A stretch of DNA of 64,000 nt from Streptomyces sp. TLI_171 (GTDB taxonomy: Bacteria; Actinomycetota; Actinomycetes; Streptomycetales; Streptomycetaceae): positions 4,588,001-4,652,000 of the forward strand of contig NZ_RAPS01000001.1 in the NCBI RefSeq assembly GCF_003610255.1, written 5' to 3'. The position numbers and the translations under genes were made by a program. The notes under the pieces were generated by a model that saw only the letters and a list, made by a program, of their open reading frames with translations, was not told the origin of the DNA and made no database searches. Positions 51,806-58,863 of this stretch are shown piece after piece. The first letter of the stretch is position 1. Every line of letters begins with the position of its first letter.

Positions 51806-52570
51806 ATGACGGGGAACTACTCGGACCTCAAGGGCCGGACGGCCGTGGTCACCGGTGGGTCGCGCGGGATCGGGGCGCAGACTGCGCGGGCGTTGGCCGC
51901 GCAGGGCGTCTCGGTGTGCGTGGTGGGTCGGGACGAGCAGGCGTTGGCGGGCGTGGTCGCGGAGATCACCGCGGCGGGCGGGGCGGCGATGGCCGCGGTC
52001 GCCGATGTGACGGACGCCGGGGCGCTGGACGGGGTGCGCGGGGCGGTGGCGGAGCGGTTCGGGCCGGTGGACGTGCTGGCGGCGTTCGCCGGCGGGCAGG
52101 GCTTCCCGGTGCCGACGGCCGAACTGACCGAGCAGCGCTGGCGCGAGGTGCTGGAGTCCGACCTGACCTCGGTGTTCCTCACCGTGCAGGCGTTCCTGCC
52201 GGCCATGCTGGAGCGCGGCTCCGGTTCGATCCTCACCATGTCCTCGGCGGCGGGCCGGCAGCCCAGCGGCGCCAACCTGGCGTACGGGGTGGCCAACGCG
52301 GGCGTGGTGATGCTCACCCGGCACCTGGCCACCGAGCTGGGGCCGCGCGGCATCCGGGTCAACTGCCTGGCCCCGTCGGCGATCCTGACCGAGCGGGTGG
52401 GCTCCCGGATGCCCGAGGAGGTGCAGGCGAAGGTCGCCGCGACGCACCCGCTGGGTCGCCTCGGCGTCCCGCAGGACGTGGCCTCCGCCGCGCTGTTCCT
52501 GGCCTCCGACGCCGCCGGCTGGCTGACCGGGCTGACGGTGGACGTGGCCGGCGGGCGAATCACCAACTAG
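51806..52570 (+). CDS. Short-chain dehydrogenase/reductase lacking catalytic Lys
   Basis: A 254 residue SDR. ATG 51806 has AGGAG 9 nt upstream. The cofactor loop TGGSRGIGAQ, the acidic ADVTDAG motif and the AFAGGQG strand (NNAG equivalent) are present. The active-site Ser is in TMSSAAG (S147) and Tyr is Y160, but the YxxxK motif reads YGVAN: the lysine that lowers the tyrosine pKa is Asn164. The C-terminal LTGLTVDVAGGRIT is typical. It may be inactive, or may act by another mechanism. Confidence 0.9.
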   Translation: MTGNYSDLKGRTAVVTGGSRGIGAQTARALAAQGVSVCVVGRDEQALAGVVAEITAAGGAAMAAVADVTDAGALDGVRGAVAERFGPVDVLAAFAGGQGFPVPTAELTEQRWREVLESDLTSVFLTVQAFLPAMLERGSGSILTMSSAAGRQPSGANLAYGVANAGVVMLTRHLATELGPRGIRVNCLAPSAILTERVGSRMPEEVQAKVAATHPLGRLGVPQDVASAALFLASDAAGWLTGLTVDVAGGRITN

Positions 52571-52588
52571 CGCCGCGGCGGCGCGGGT

Positions 52589-53521
52589 TCACTCCCAGTC
52601 CCAGCGCAGGCCGAGCAGGCAGGGCGGCAGGTCCCCGGCCACCAGGTGCGCGCAGTGGTGCCCGTCCAGGGTCAGTTCCTCGATCTCCAAGGGGGATTGG
52701 CCGGGGGTGCGCTGGGTGAAGCGGTCGCAGCGGACGGGCAGCGCGGCCGGGTCGAAGGAGACCTGCAGGACGTACTGGCCGGCGCCCGCGTTGAAGCCGC
52801 GGACGTACTCGCGGCTGGGCCCGGGGGAGGGCGAGTCGTCGAAGCCGTAGCCGAGCAGGTGGGTGTCGCCGGTGCGCAGCCGGCGGTCGAGCAGGAGTTC
52901 GGCGACCAGCAGGTTGGAGTCGGCGTCGCGGCGGATCCGGCCGGGTCGGCAGTTCTCCTCCGCCCGCAGCCGGACGCGTTCGATGTCGCTGCCCGGGTCG
53001 CCCTGGTAGATCGCCAAGTACCGGTCGATGCCGTCGCGGTGGGCACGCAGCACGTGCTGGGAGTCGCGGCGCAGCAGACGGCGGTCCGCGCCGACCCGGA
53101 TCCGTTCGATGTGGGTGACGGTGTGCAGGCCGGTGTCGGGCGGCCCGGAGAGGACGGCGAGCAGGCCGTCGACGGCCTCGGCGGGGCTGATCAGGTCGCG
53201 GTAGGGGCGGACGGCGGGGCCGACCGGCTCGGGGGTGCTGCGGCGGGGGCCGAGCAGGCGGGTCAGCGAGTGCTCGGGCAGTTCCAGCACCTCCTCCAAC
53301 ACCGCGACGGCGCGCAGGGATTCGGCCCGTTCGGGGCGGCGCAGGCCCTGCTGCCAGTAGCTGAGGCTGGTCACGCCGACCTGCACGCCGCGCTGGGCCA
53401 GGCGCTGGCGCAGGCGGTGCAGGGCCAGTCCGCGGGCGGCGATCGCGGCGCGCAGGGCGAGGTGGAACGGGCCGGTGCGCAGGGCGAGCGCCAGGTCGGG
53501 CGGTGCGGACGGCTGCGGCAT
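52589..53521 (-). CDS. XRE-like HTH regulator
   Basis: A 310 residue protein. ATG 53521 is chosen for AGGAGGTGG just upstream; a longer frame continues to 53638. The N-terminal ~75 residues hold a lambda-repressor-like HTH (LHRLRQRLAQRGVQVGVTSLSYWQQGLRRPERA). The remaining ~200 residues contain an effector-like beta-rich domain (HTVTHIERIRVGADRRLLRRD, and DRYLAIYQGDPGSDIERVRLRAEENCRPGR) with no recognised family. Related streptomycete regulators of this shape lie beside secreted-protein genes. It is divergent from the secreted C39-like protease, a plausible target. Confidence 0.82.
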   Translation of the reverse strand: MPQPSAPPDLALALRTGPFHLALRAAIAARGLALHRLRQRLAQRGVQVGVTSLSYWQQGLRRPERAESLRAVAVLEEVLELPEHSLTRLLGPRRSTPEPVGPAVRPYRDLISPAEAVDGLLAVLSGPPDTGLHTVTHIERIRVGADRRLLRRDSQHVLRAHRDGIDRYLAIYQGDPGSDIERVRLRAEENCRPGRIRRDADSNLLVAELLLDRRLRTGDTHLLGYGFDDSPSPGPSREYVRGFNAGAGQYVLQVSFDPAALPVRCDRFTQRTPGQSPLEIEELTLDGHHCAHLVAGDLPPCLLGLRWDWE

Positions 53522-53760
53522 GGCCACCTCCTCAACTGACCGTGAATATTCACACCTTCCGGCCCGCTTGTCATCCGCCCGGGCGAGTTCCGCGCTGCCC
53601 GGGGCGACCCCGTTCACATCCCCACGGAGTCCGTTCACACCCCGACTCCCGTAGCCGGAACGGGCGTTGACCCCCGCGTGTCAACGGCCGGATGCTCGTC
53701 CAGCGCGTCCGGACGCCGCCCCCACATCCACTCCTCGCCCCTGCCAGGAGGCCAACCCCC

Positions 53761-54402
53761 ATGCCACTCACCCCGATGCGGCTGCGTCGGACGGTCGCCG
53801 CTCTCGCCCTGGGCGTGCTCGCCCCGGCGCTGAGCGCGGCCGCGACCACCCCCGCCCAGGCCGCGACCCCCACCGCGGCCGCCCCCGTCGCCACCGCCGT
53901 CCAGGCCCCCGCCCTGGCCGGCACCTCGCGGATCCTCAACCTCACCATGCAGGCCCAGCAGCAGACCAACTGGTGCTGGGCGGCCAGCGGCAACACCATC
54001 GCCACCTTCTACGGCTACGGCTACAGCCAGAACCAGTTCTGCAACCTGGCGTTCGGACGCTCCGTCAACTCCACCTGCCCGAACAGCCAGGCCACCCTCG
54101 GCGACGTGCAGAACGCGCTGTACCGGATCGGCATCAGCACCGGCTCGTACGTCAACGGCTACCTGCGCTACTCCACCGTGCAGACCGAGATCGACGCCGG
54201 CCGGCCGGTCGAGACCCGGATCCAGTGGAGCTCGGGCGGCGGCCACATGAACGTGCTCTACGGCTACGACGTCGGCAACAACTGGCTGTACTGGGGCGAC
54301 CCCTGGCCGTCCGACTACCGCTACAACTGGGGCGACTACACCTACTACGTGAGCAACGGCTCGTTCTCCTGGACCCACTCCCTGTACCGGATCGGCGCGT
54401 GA
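53761..54402 (+). CDS. Secreted papain-like (C39/C70 type) cysteine protease
   Basis: A 213 residue protein. ATG 53761 follows AGGAGG. A signal peptide (RLRRTVAALALGVLAPALSAAA, cleavage near AQA) and a Thr/Ala/Pro propeptide-like stretch precede the catalytic domain. Residues placed for a papain-like triad are Cys72 in QQQTNWCWAASG, His162 in GGGHMNVLYGYD and Asp180 in YWGDPWP. The aromatic/Gly/Asn-rich C-terminus is typical of secreted streptomycete members. It is likely an extracellular peptidase. The next gene begins 11 bp downstream and may be a partner. Confidence 0.88.
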   Translation: MPLTPMRLRRTVAALALGVLAPALSAAATTPAQAATPTAAAPVATAVQAPALAGTSRILNLTMQAQQQTNWCWAASGNTIATFYGYGYSQNQFCNLAFGRSVNSTCPNSQATLGDVQNALYRIGISTGSYVNGYLRYSTVQTEIDAGRPVETRIQWSSGGGHMNVLYGYDVGNNWLYWGDPWPSDYRYNWGDYTYYVSNGSFSWTHSLYRIGA

Positions 54403-54413
54403 GGAGCACCGTG

Positions 54414-55271
54414 ATGACCAGCCGCAGCACGACCGGCCACCGCCGCCGCATCGCCCGCGCCGCCGCCGCGCTCACCGCGGCCGCCGCGCTCGGCCTCGCC
54501 GCCGCCCCGCTCGCGCAGGCCGCCGCCCCGCTCGCGCAGGCCGCCGACAGGCCCGCCGCGCTCGGCGGCGCCGACCTCGCCGCCGCCCGCGGCGCGACCC
54601 GGAACCCCGCCGTGCTGGACCGGTTGGGGCACTTCTTCGCCCGCAAGGGCGTGCCGCCCACCCAGGCGCTGGGGATCAGCGCCGCCGACGAGGCGAAGGC
54701 CGCCACCACGGCCGCGCCCCGGTTCACCGGCGACACCGTGCCCGTCTACACCCTCGACGCCGGGTTCGTGGCCGGCCGCCCCGGGGCGCAGGTCGCCGCG
54801 GTCGAGTTCACCGCGACCAAGGCGGTGGCCGCGGACGGGCAGACCGCCTCGGTCTGGACCGCCGAGCAGAACGGCAGCTGGCGGGTGGTCAACATCGCCT
54901 CCGGCGGCGACGAGACCGACTACGCGGCCGAGGCCGCCGCCGACGGCGGCACCGCCTTCCGCGAACCGCAGATCAACGCCTGGTACGAGCTGAAGGACGG
55001 CCGGGTCCTGCCGCTCGACGACGCCGCCCGGCGCTCCGTCGGCACCGGCGTCACCCTGGCCGGCTACCAGCGACTCGTCCACCAGCGGTACGGCGACAAG
55101 CTGCCCGGCTCCGCGTACGACACCTCCGGCAAGGCCGGCGGCTTCGCCGCGGACGCCCCCGGGCCCGAGCGCGGCGCGCCGCTGCTCACGGCCGGCGCCG
55201 CCCTGGGCCTGACCGCCCTGGCGGGCGCCTCGATCGGCCTGCGGCGGCGCAGGGCCCGGATCACGTACTGA
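54414..55271 (+). CDS. Secreted Ala-rich protein with C-terminal anchor
   Basis: A 285 residue protein. ATG 54414 has GAGGAG 7 nt upstream (GTG 54411 possible). The signal peptide contains an exact 21 bp tandem duplication (54501-54542) encoding AAPLAQA twice, so two AQA signal-peptidase sites lie in tandem. The exported domain is mixed alpha/beta (FTGDTVPVYTLDAGFVAG, then VTLAGYQRLVHQRYGDK) without a recognised family. The end is a hydrophobic helix plus an RRRRAR tail but no LPxTG motif. It is probably co-transcribed with the C39-like protease, whose substrate or chaperone it might be. Confidence 0.8.
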   Translation: MTSRSTTGHRRRIARAAAALTAAAALGLAAAPLAQAAAPLAQAADRPAALGGADLAAARGATRNPAVLDRLGHFFARKGVPPTQALGISAADEAKAATTAAPRFTGDTVPVYTLDAGFVAGRPGAQVAAVEFTATKAVAADGQTASVWTAEQNGSWRVVNIASGGDETDYAAEAAADGGTAFREPQINAWYELKDGRVLPLDDAARRSVGTGVTLAGYQRLVHQRYGDKLPGSAYDTSGKAGGFAADAPGPERGAPLLTAGAALGLTALAGASIGLRRRRARITY

Positions 55272-55286
55272 CCGCACCCACCTCTC

Positions 55287-55319
55287 GGGCCCCCGGCGGA
55301 CGGACCTCGCCGGGGGCCC
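55287..55319. terminator. Bidirectional terminator
   Basis: GGGCCCCCGGCG and its exact complement (12 bp) around a 9 nt loop. The right arm ends at the first base of the convergent AraC-type gene's stop codon. Confidence 0.8.
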
Positions 55320-56266
55320 TACGCGGTGCCCGCGAAGGTGCGGCGGTAGGCGAGCGGGGAGACGCCGATGGCGGTGTGGAGGTGCTGGCGCAGCGACACG
55401 GGGTTGGCGAAGCCGACCCGGGTGGCGATCTGATCGACCGTCAGATCGGTGGCTTCGAGCAGGTGGCGGGCCCGTGCGATGCGCTGCTGGGTGAGCCAGC
55501 GGCCGGGGCTCTGGCCGGTCTCCTCCTGGAAGCGCCGGGCGAAGGTGCGGGTGCTCATCACGGCGTGGGCGGCGAGCTCGGCGAGGGTGAGCGGGCGGTG
55601 CAGGTGGGTGAGGGCCCAGTCGCGGGTGGCGGCGGTGCCGGCCGAGCCCGCCGCGGGGACGGGGTGCTCGATGTACTGGGCCTGGCCGCCGTCGCGCCAG
55701 GGCGGGACCACGCAGAGCCGGGCGGCGTGGTTGGCGACGGCCGCGCCGTGGTCGCTGCGCAGCACGTGCAGGCAGAGGTCGACGCCGGAGGCGGCGCCCG
55801 CGGAGGTGAGCAGGTCGCCGTCATCGACGAACAGCACGTCCGCGTCCAGCCTGACCTGCGGGAAGAGTGCGCGGAAGCGCGGGGCGAGCGCCCAGTGGGT
55901 GGTGGCGGGGCGGCCGTCGAGCAGTCCGGCGGCGGCCAGCACGAAGGCGCCGGTGCAGATGGAGAGGATCCGGGTGCCGGGCCGGATCAGGGCGAGCGCG
56001 GCGGCGACCGCGGGCGGGAGTTCGGGGCCGACCAGGTCGAAGGCGAACGGGGGGATGACCACGGTGTCCGCCTCGGCGAGGATCTCCGGGCCGTGCTCGA
56101 CGCCGATGGTGAAGTCCGCGTCGGAGCGGACCGGCCGCCCGTCCACGGTGCAGGTGGCCAGCTCGTAGAGCCCGTCGGTACTGCCGAACACCCTCCGCGG
56201 GATGCCGAGTTCGAAGGGGTACACGCCGTCGAGGGCGAGCACGGCGATCCGGTGCGGTGCGGACAT
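55319..56266 (-). CDS. GlxA-like AraC family regulator
   Basis: A 315 residue protein from ATG 56266. The N-terminal ~175 residues are a DJ-1/PfpI-type amidotransferase-like sensor domain (RIAVLALDGVYPFELGIP, with the nucleophile-elbow ILSICTGAFVLAAAGLLDG). The C-terminal ~95 residues are the two-HTH AraC DNA-binding domain (LAELAAHAVMSTRTFARRFQ and VDQIATRVGFANPVSLRQHL). It is divergent from the oxidoreductase gene, with an 84 bp shared region, which suggests that gene is a target. Confidence 0.94.
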   Translation of the reverse strand: MSAPHRIAVLALDGVYPFELGIPRRVFGSTDGLYELATCTVDGRPVRSDADFTIGVEHGPEILAEADTVVIPPFAFDLVGPELPPAVAAALALIRPGTRILSICTGAFVLAAAGLLDGRPATTHWALAPRFRALFPQVRLDADVLFVDDGDLLTSAGAASGVDLCLHVLRSDHGAAVANHAARLCVVPPWRDGGQAQYIEHPVPAAGSAGTAATRDWALTHLHRPLTLAELAAHAVMSTRTFARRFQEETGQSPGRWLTQQRIARARHLLEATDLTVDQIATRVGFANPVSLRQHLHTAIGVSPLAYRRTFAGTA

Positions 56267-56350
56267 GGCCGGACCTCTCTGGCGTGATTCCATCGGACGG
56301 TGTCCATCATGCCACTCCCGGCGGGGCTGCGGGCCGGTCAGGCTGGGGGC

Positions 56351-57295
56351 ATGACGACGAACACGATGCGAGCGATCAGCCAGGACGACCTCGGCGGCCC
56401 CGAGGTGCTGAAGGTGGTGGAACTCCCGCGCCCCGAGCCGGGGACGAGCGAGATCCTGATCCGGGTGAAGGCCGCGGGCCTGAACCCCACCGACTGGAAG
56501 CACCGGGCCAGCGGGCTGTTCCTGGGCAAGCCGCCGTTCGTGCTCGGCTGGGACGTGGCGGGCACCGTCGAGGCGGTCGGCTTCGGCGTCACGCTGTTCC
56601 GGCCGGGCGACCAGGTGTTCGGCATGCTGCCCTACCCGCACGGCGTCGGCGCGCACGCCGAGTACGTGACCGGCCCGGCCCGGGCGTTCGTCCACCGGCC
56701 CGCCGCCGTGGACGTCGTCCAGGCGGGCGCACTGCCGCTGGCCGCGCTGACCGCCTGGCAGGCCCTGGTGGACACCGCGCAGGTGCAGGCCGGGGACCGG
56801 GTGCTGGTGCACGCCGCGGCCGGCGGCGTCGGGCACCTGGCGGTGCAGATCGCCAAGGCCCGCGGCGCGTACGTGATCGGGACGGCCAGCGCCGCCAAGC
56901 ACGAGTTCCTGCGCGGGATCGGCGCGGACGAGACGGTCGACTACCGGGAGACCGACTTCGCCGAGGCGGTGCGCGACGTCGACGTGGTGCTGGACACCGT
57001 CGGCGGCGACTACCAGCTGCGCTCGCTGCCCACGCTGCGCCGGGGCGGGCTGCTGGTGTCGATCCTGCCGGTCCCCGCCGAGGGCCTGGCCGAGGAGGCG
57101 GAGCGGCTCGGGGTGCGCACCGCGATGATGCTGGTGGAGGCCGACCACGCCGGGATGGCGGCGGTCGCCGACCTCGCCGAACGCGGCCTGCTGCGGGCCG
57201 AGATCGCCGGGACGTTCCCGCTGGAGCAGGCCGCGAGGGCGCACGAGCTGGGTGACACCGGGCGGACCACCGGCAAGCTGGTGCTGGTGGACTGA
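56351..57295 (+). CDS. NADPH-dependent MDR oxidoreductase (quinone reductase-like)
   Basis: A 314 residue medium-chain reductase. ATG 56351 fits the family N-terminus (MRAISQDDLGGPEVLKVVE). The GroES-like domain reads AGLNPTDWKHRASGLFLG and lacks the zinc ligands, and the Rossmann site is VLVHAAAGGVGHLAVQIAKA. The short length and absence of zinc fit the zeta-crystallin/quinone oxidoreductase group. It is divergent from the AraC-type regulator. Confidence 0.93.
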   Translation: MTTNTMRAISQDDLGGPEVLKVVELPRPEPGTSEILIRVKAAGLNPTDWKHRASGLFLGKPPFVLGWDVAGTVEAVGFGVTLFRPGDQVFGMLPYPHGVGAHAEYVTGPARAFVHRPAAVDVVQAGALPLAALTAWQALVDTAQVQAGDRVLVHAAAGGVGHLAVQIAKARGAYVIGTASAAKHEFLRGIGADETVDYRETDFAEAVRDVDVVLDTVGGDYQLRSLPTLRRGGLLVSILPVPAEGLAEEAERLGVRTAMMLVEADHAGMAAVADLAERGLLRAEIAGTFPLEQAARAHELGDTGRTTGKLVLVD

Positions 57296-57315
57296 CCCCG
57301 GCGCGGACCGGACCT

Positions 57316-57470
57316 CAGTGCTGCCCGAGTTCTCGCCGGTGACGACCAGGTCCTCCTTGGTGGGGAGGCAGCGGAAGAAGGCGGAAGGGGGAGACCTCCG
57401 CGGCGGACGCGATCCGCTCCACCGTGGCGCCCGCCGCAGCCGGGGCCGGCTCCCGAACGGAGGTCACTGT
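57316..57470 (-). pseudogene. Remnant of a TetR-family regulator
   Basis: On the minus strand about 45 residues of a TetR-type HTH are recognisable but split between two frames. GATVERIASAAEVSP (helices 2-3) is in one frame, and FFRCLPTKEDLVVTGEN (helix 4, normally FFRYFPTKEDLV) is in the next after a one-base shift. Nothing of the ligand-binding domain follows, because the oxidoreductase gene ends there. It is a decayed fragment, probably of a former neighbour. Confidence 0.7.
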
Positions 57471-57639
57471 CAGAAGATCGTCGGTGCCAACCGGAGGCGT
57501 GGGCGCTGGATCCCCACCTCTGGAGTTGACGCGATGTTGATCCCCCGTTCGCCCTCGCCGCGTACTGAACATGTCACTGTAGGTGGGGAGTTCTCTGACG
57601 ACCTGTCAGACGACCTGTCGGCCGGCGGGAGGTTTGCCG
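57471..57639. other. Upstream region of small membrane gene with repeats
   Basis: No gene was found. GACGACCTGTC is repeated 12 bp apart (57597-57607 and 57609-57619), and the first copy lies inside the inverted repeat CTGAC-GACCT-GTCAG (57595-57609). The array ends 20 bp before the start codon at 57640 and may be an operator. Confidence 0.45.
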
Positions 57640-57909
57640 ATGGAGTACGGTGCGGCGCGGTTCTGGAGCGGCGTGGTCGGTGTGCTGGCCGCGCTGGCCG
57701 TCATAGCGGGGTACCTGATCGGCGGCGCCCGCCTGGTCTGGGTGGTCTCCGCGGTCGAGGTGCTGGCGGTGATGGCCTGGGTCGCCCACCGCTTCCGCGG
57801 CCGGGTGCACCAGCGCGCGGCAGGCGAAGGGCCCGACGCGGCGCACTGCGAGCGCTGCCGTCGGGCCCGTCAGCGGCTGGAGGCGAAGGCCCAGCCGGTT
57901 CGGTACTGA
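57640..57909 (+). CDS. Small two-helix membrane protein
   Basis: An 89 residue protein from ATG 57640 with CGGGAGG 7 nt upstream. Two transmembrane segments (FWSGVVGVLAALAVIAGYLI and LVWVVSAVEVLAVMAWVAH) are followed by a basic tail with two cysteines (HCERCRRARQRLEAK). The CxxC could bind a metal or be oxidised. Family not recognised. Convergent with the YqfA-like gene. Confidence 0.75.
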   Translation: MEYGAARFWSGVVGVLAALAVIAGYLIGGARLVWVVSAVEVLAVMAWVAHRFRGRVHQRAAGEGPDAAHCERCRRARQRLEAKAQPVRY

Positions 57910-57930
57910 GGCGGTCGTCGGGGCGGGAGG

Positions 57931-58590
57931 TCAGGCGGCGACGGTGTACGCCACGATCGAGACGCCCACGTACTGGACGATGAACGCGCCGAGGGTGAAG
58001 GCGTGGAACACCTCGTGGAAGCCGAACCAGCGCGGTGACGGGTTCGGCCGCTTCAGGCCGTAGATCACGCCGCCGACGGTGTAGAGCGCCCCGCCGACGA
58101 TGATCAGCGTCAGCACCGCCGGGCCGCCCTTGTGCAGGAAGTCCGGCAGGAAGAACACCGCCGCCCAGCCGAGCGCCACGTAGCACGGGGTGTAGAGCCA
58201 GCGCGGGGCGCCGACCCAGAACACCCGGAACGCTATGCCGGCCAGCGCGCCGCCCCAGACCAGCCAGAGCAGCACCTGCTGCCGCGCGCCGTCCAGCAGC
58301 AGCATGGTGAACGGGGTGTACGTCCCGGCGATGATCAGGAAGATGTTGGCGTGGTCCAGCCGGCGCAGCACCGCCTCGCCGCGCGGACCCCAGGTGAAGC
58401 GGTGGTAGACCGCGCTCACCCCGAACAGCATCCAGGCGCTGACCGAGTAGACGACGCAGGCGATGCGCGCCGCCGTCGACTCGGCCAGGCAGATCAACAC
58501 GATTCCGGCGGCGAGGGCGGCCGGGAACATCCCGGCATGCAGCCAGCCGCGCCACTTGGGCTTGATGAGCTCGAGGGCTTCCGCGGTCAT
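57931..58590 (-). CDS. Hemolysin III / YqfA-type membrane protein
   Basis: A 219 residue seven-helix protein of the PAQR/hemolysin-III family. The conserved Ser/His/Asp residues are in SAVYHRFTWG, LDHANIFLIIAGTYTPF and FHEVFHAFTLGAF; in this family they form a probable zinc hydrolase site in the membrane. ATG 58590 fits the family; ATG 58599 is a nearby alternative, and neither has a strong ribosome site. A TACGG-AA-CCGTA palindrome begins 3 bp upstream of the earlier ATG. Confidence 0.9.
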   Translation of the reverse strand: MTAEALELIKPKWRGWLHAGMFPAALAAGIVLICLAESTAARIACVVYSVSAWMLFGVSAVYHRFTWGPRGEAVLRRLDHANIFLIIAGTYTPFTMLLLDGARQQVLLWLVWGGALAGIAFRVFWVGAPRWLYTPCYVALGWAAVFFLPDFLHKGGPAVLTLIIVGGALYTVGGVIYGLKRPNPSPRWFGFHEVFHAFTLGAFIVQYVGVSIVAYTVAA

Positions 58591-58601
58591 GGGCAGCATC
58601 T

Positions 58602-58613
58602 TACGGAACCGTA
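58602..58613. promoter_or_regulatory. TACGGAACCGTA palindrome before YqfA-like gene
   Basis: An inverted repeat with 5 bp arms, followed by related half-sites GTAGGTTAC and ACACGTAGG out to ~58629. It sits in the promoter or start region of the minus-strand gene and resembles TetR-type operators. No regulator is adjacent. Confidence 0.45.
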
Positions 58614-58750
58614 GGTTACTGACACGTAGGAAAGTGGCGACTTTCACTTTTGGACTCGATGGACAAATCGGGGTGCGTGATCAAGGTCTCTCCGGGGCAG
58701 TCGAGGGACATGCCGAGCCCTCCGAATCGGACAGCCAGTAGTAAAAATCT

Positions 58751-58806
58751 CGTCAATGACGCCAATACGACTAAGAGTTGCCGGATGTCCAGGGCTACGG
58801 TGTAAC
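58751..58806 (+). promoter_or_regulatory. Candidate pckG promoter
   Basis: TTGCCG (58778-58783) and TGTAAC (58801-58806) are 17 bp apart, about 60 bp before the GTG of pckG. The palindrome CGTCA-A-TGACG (58751-58761) lies just upstream in an unusually AT-rich stretch and may be an activator or repressor site. Confidence 0.4.
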
Positions 58807-58863
58807 CACCCTCAACCCCCGCGAAGCCGTCTCCTGGCCGAGATGGTGTGAAACGGAGCGATC

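Noticed and set aside
53521..53638. Longer N-terminus for the XRE-like regulator
   Set aside because: The open frame continues to 53638, but the strong AGGAGGTGG directly before ATG 53521 marks the start, and the extra residues lack coding character.
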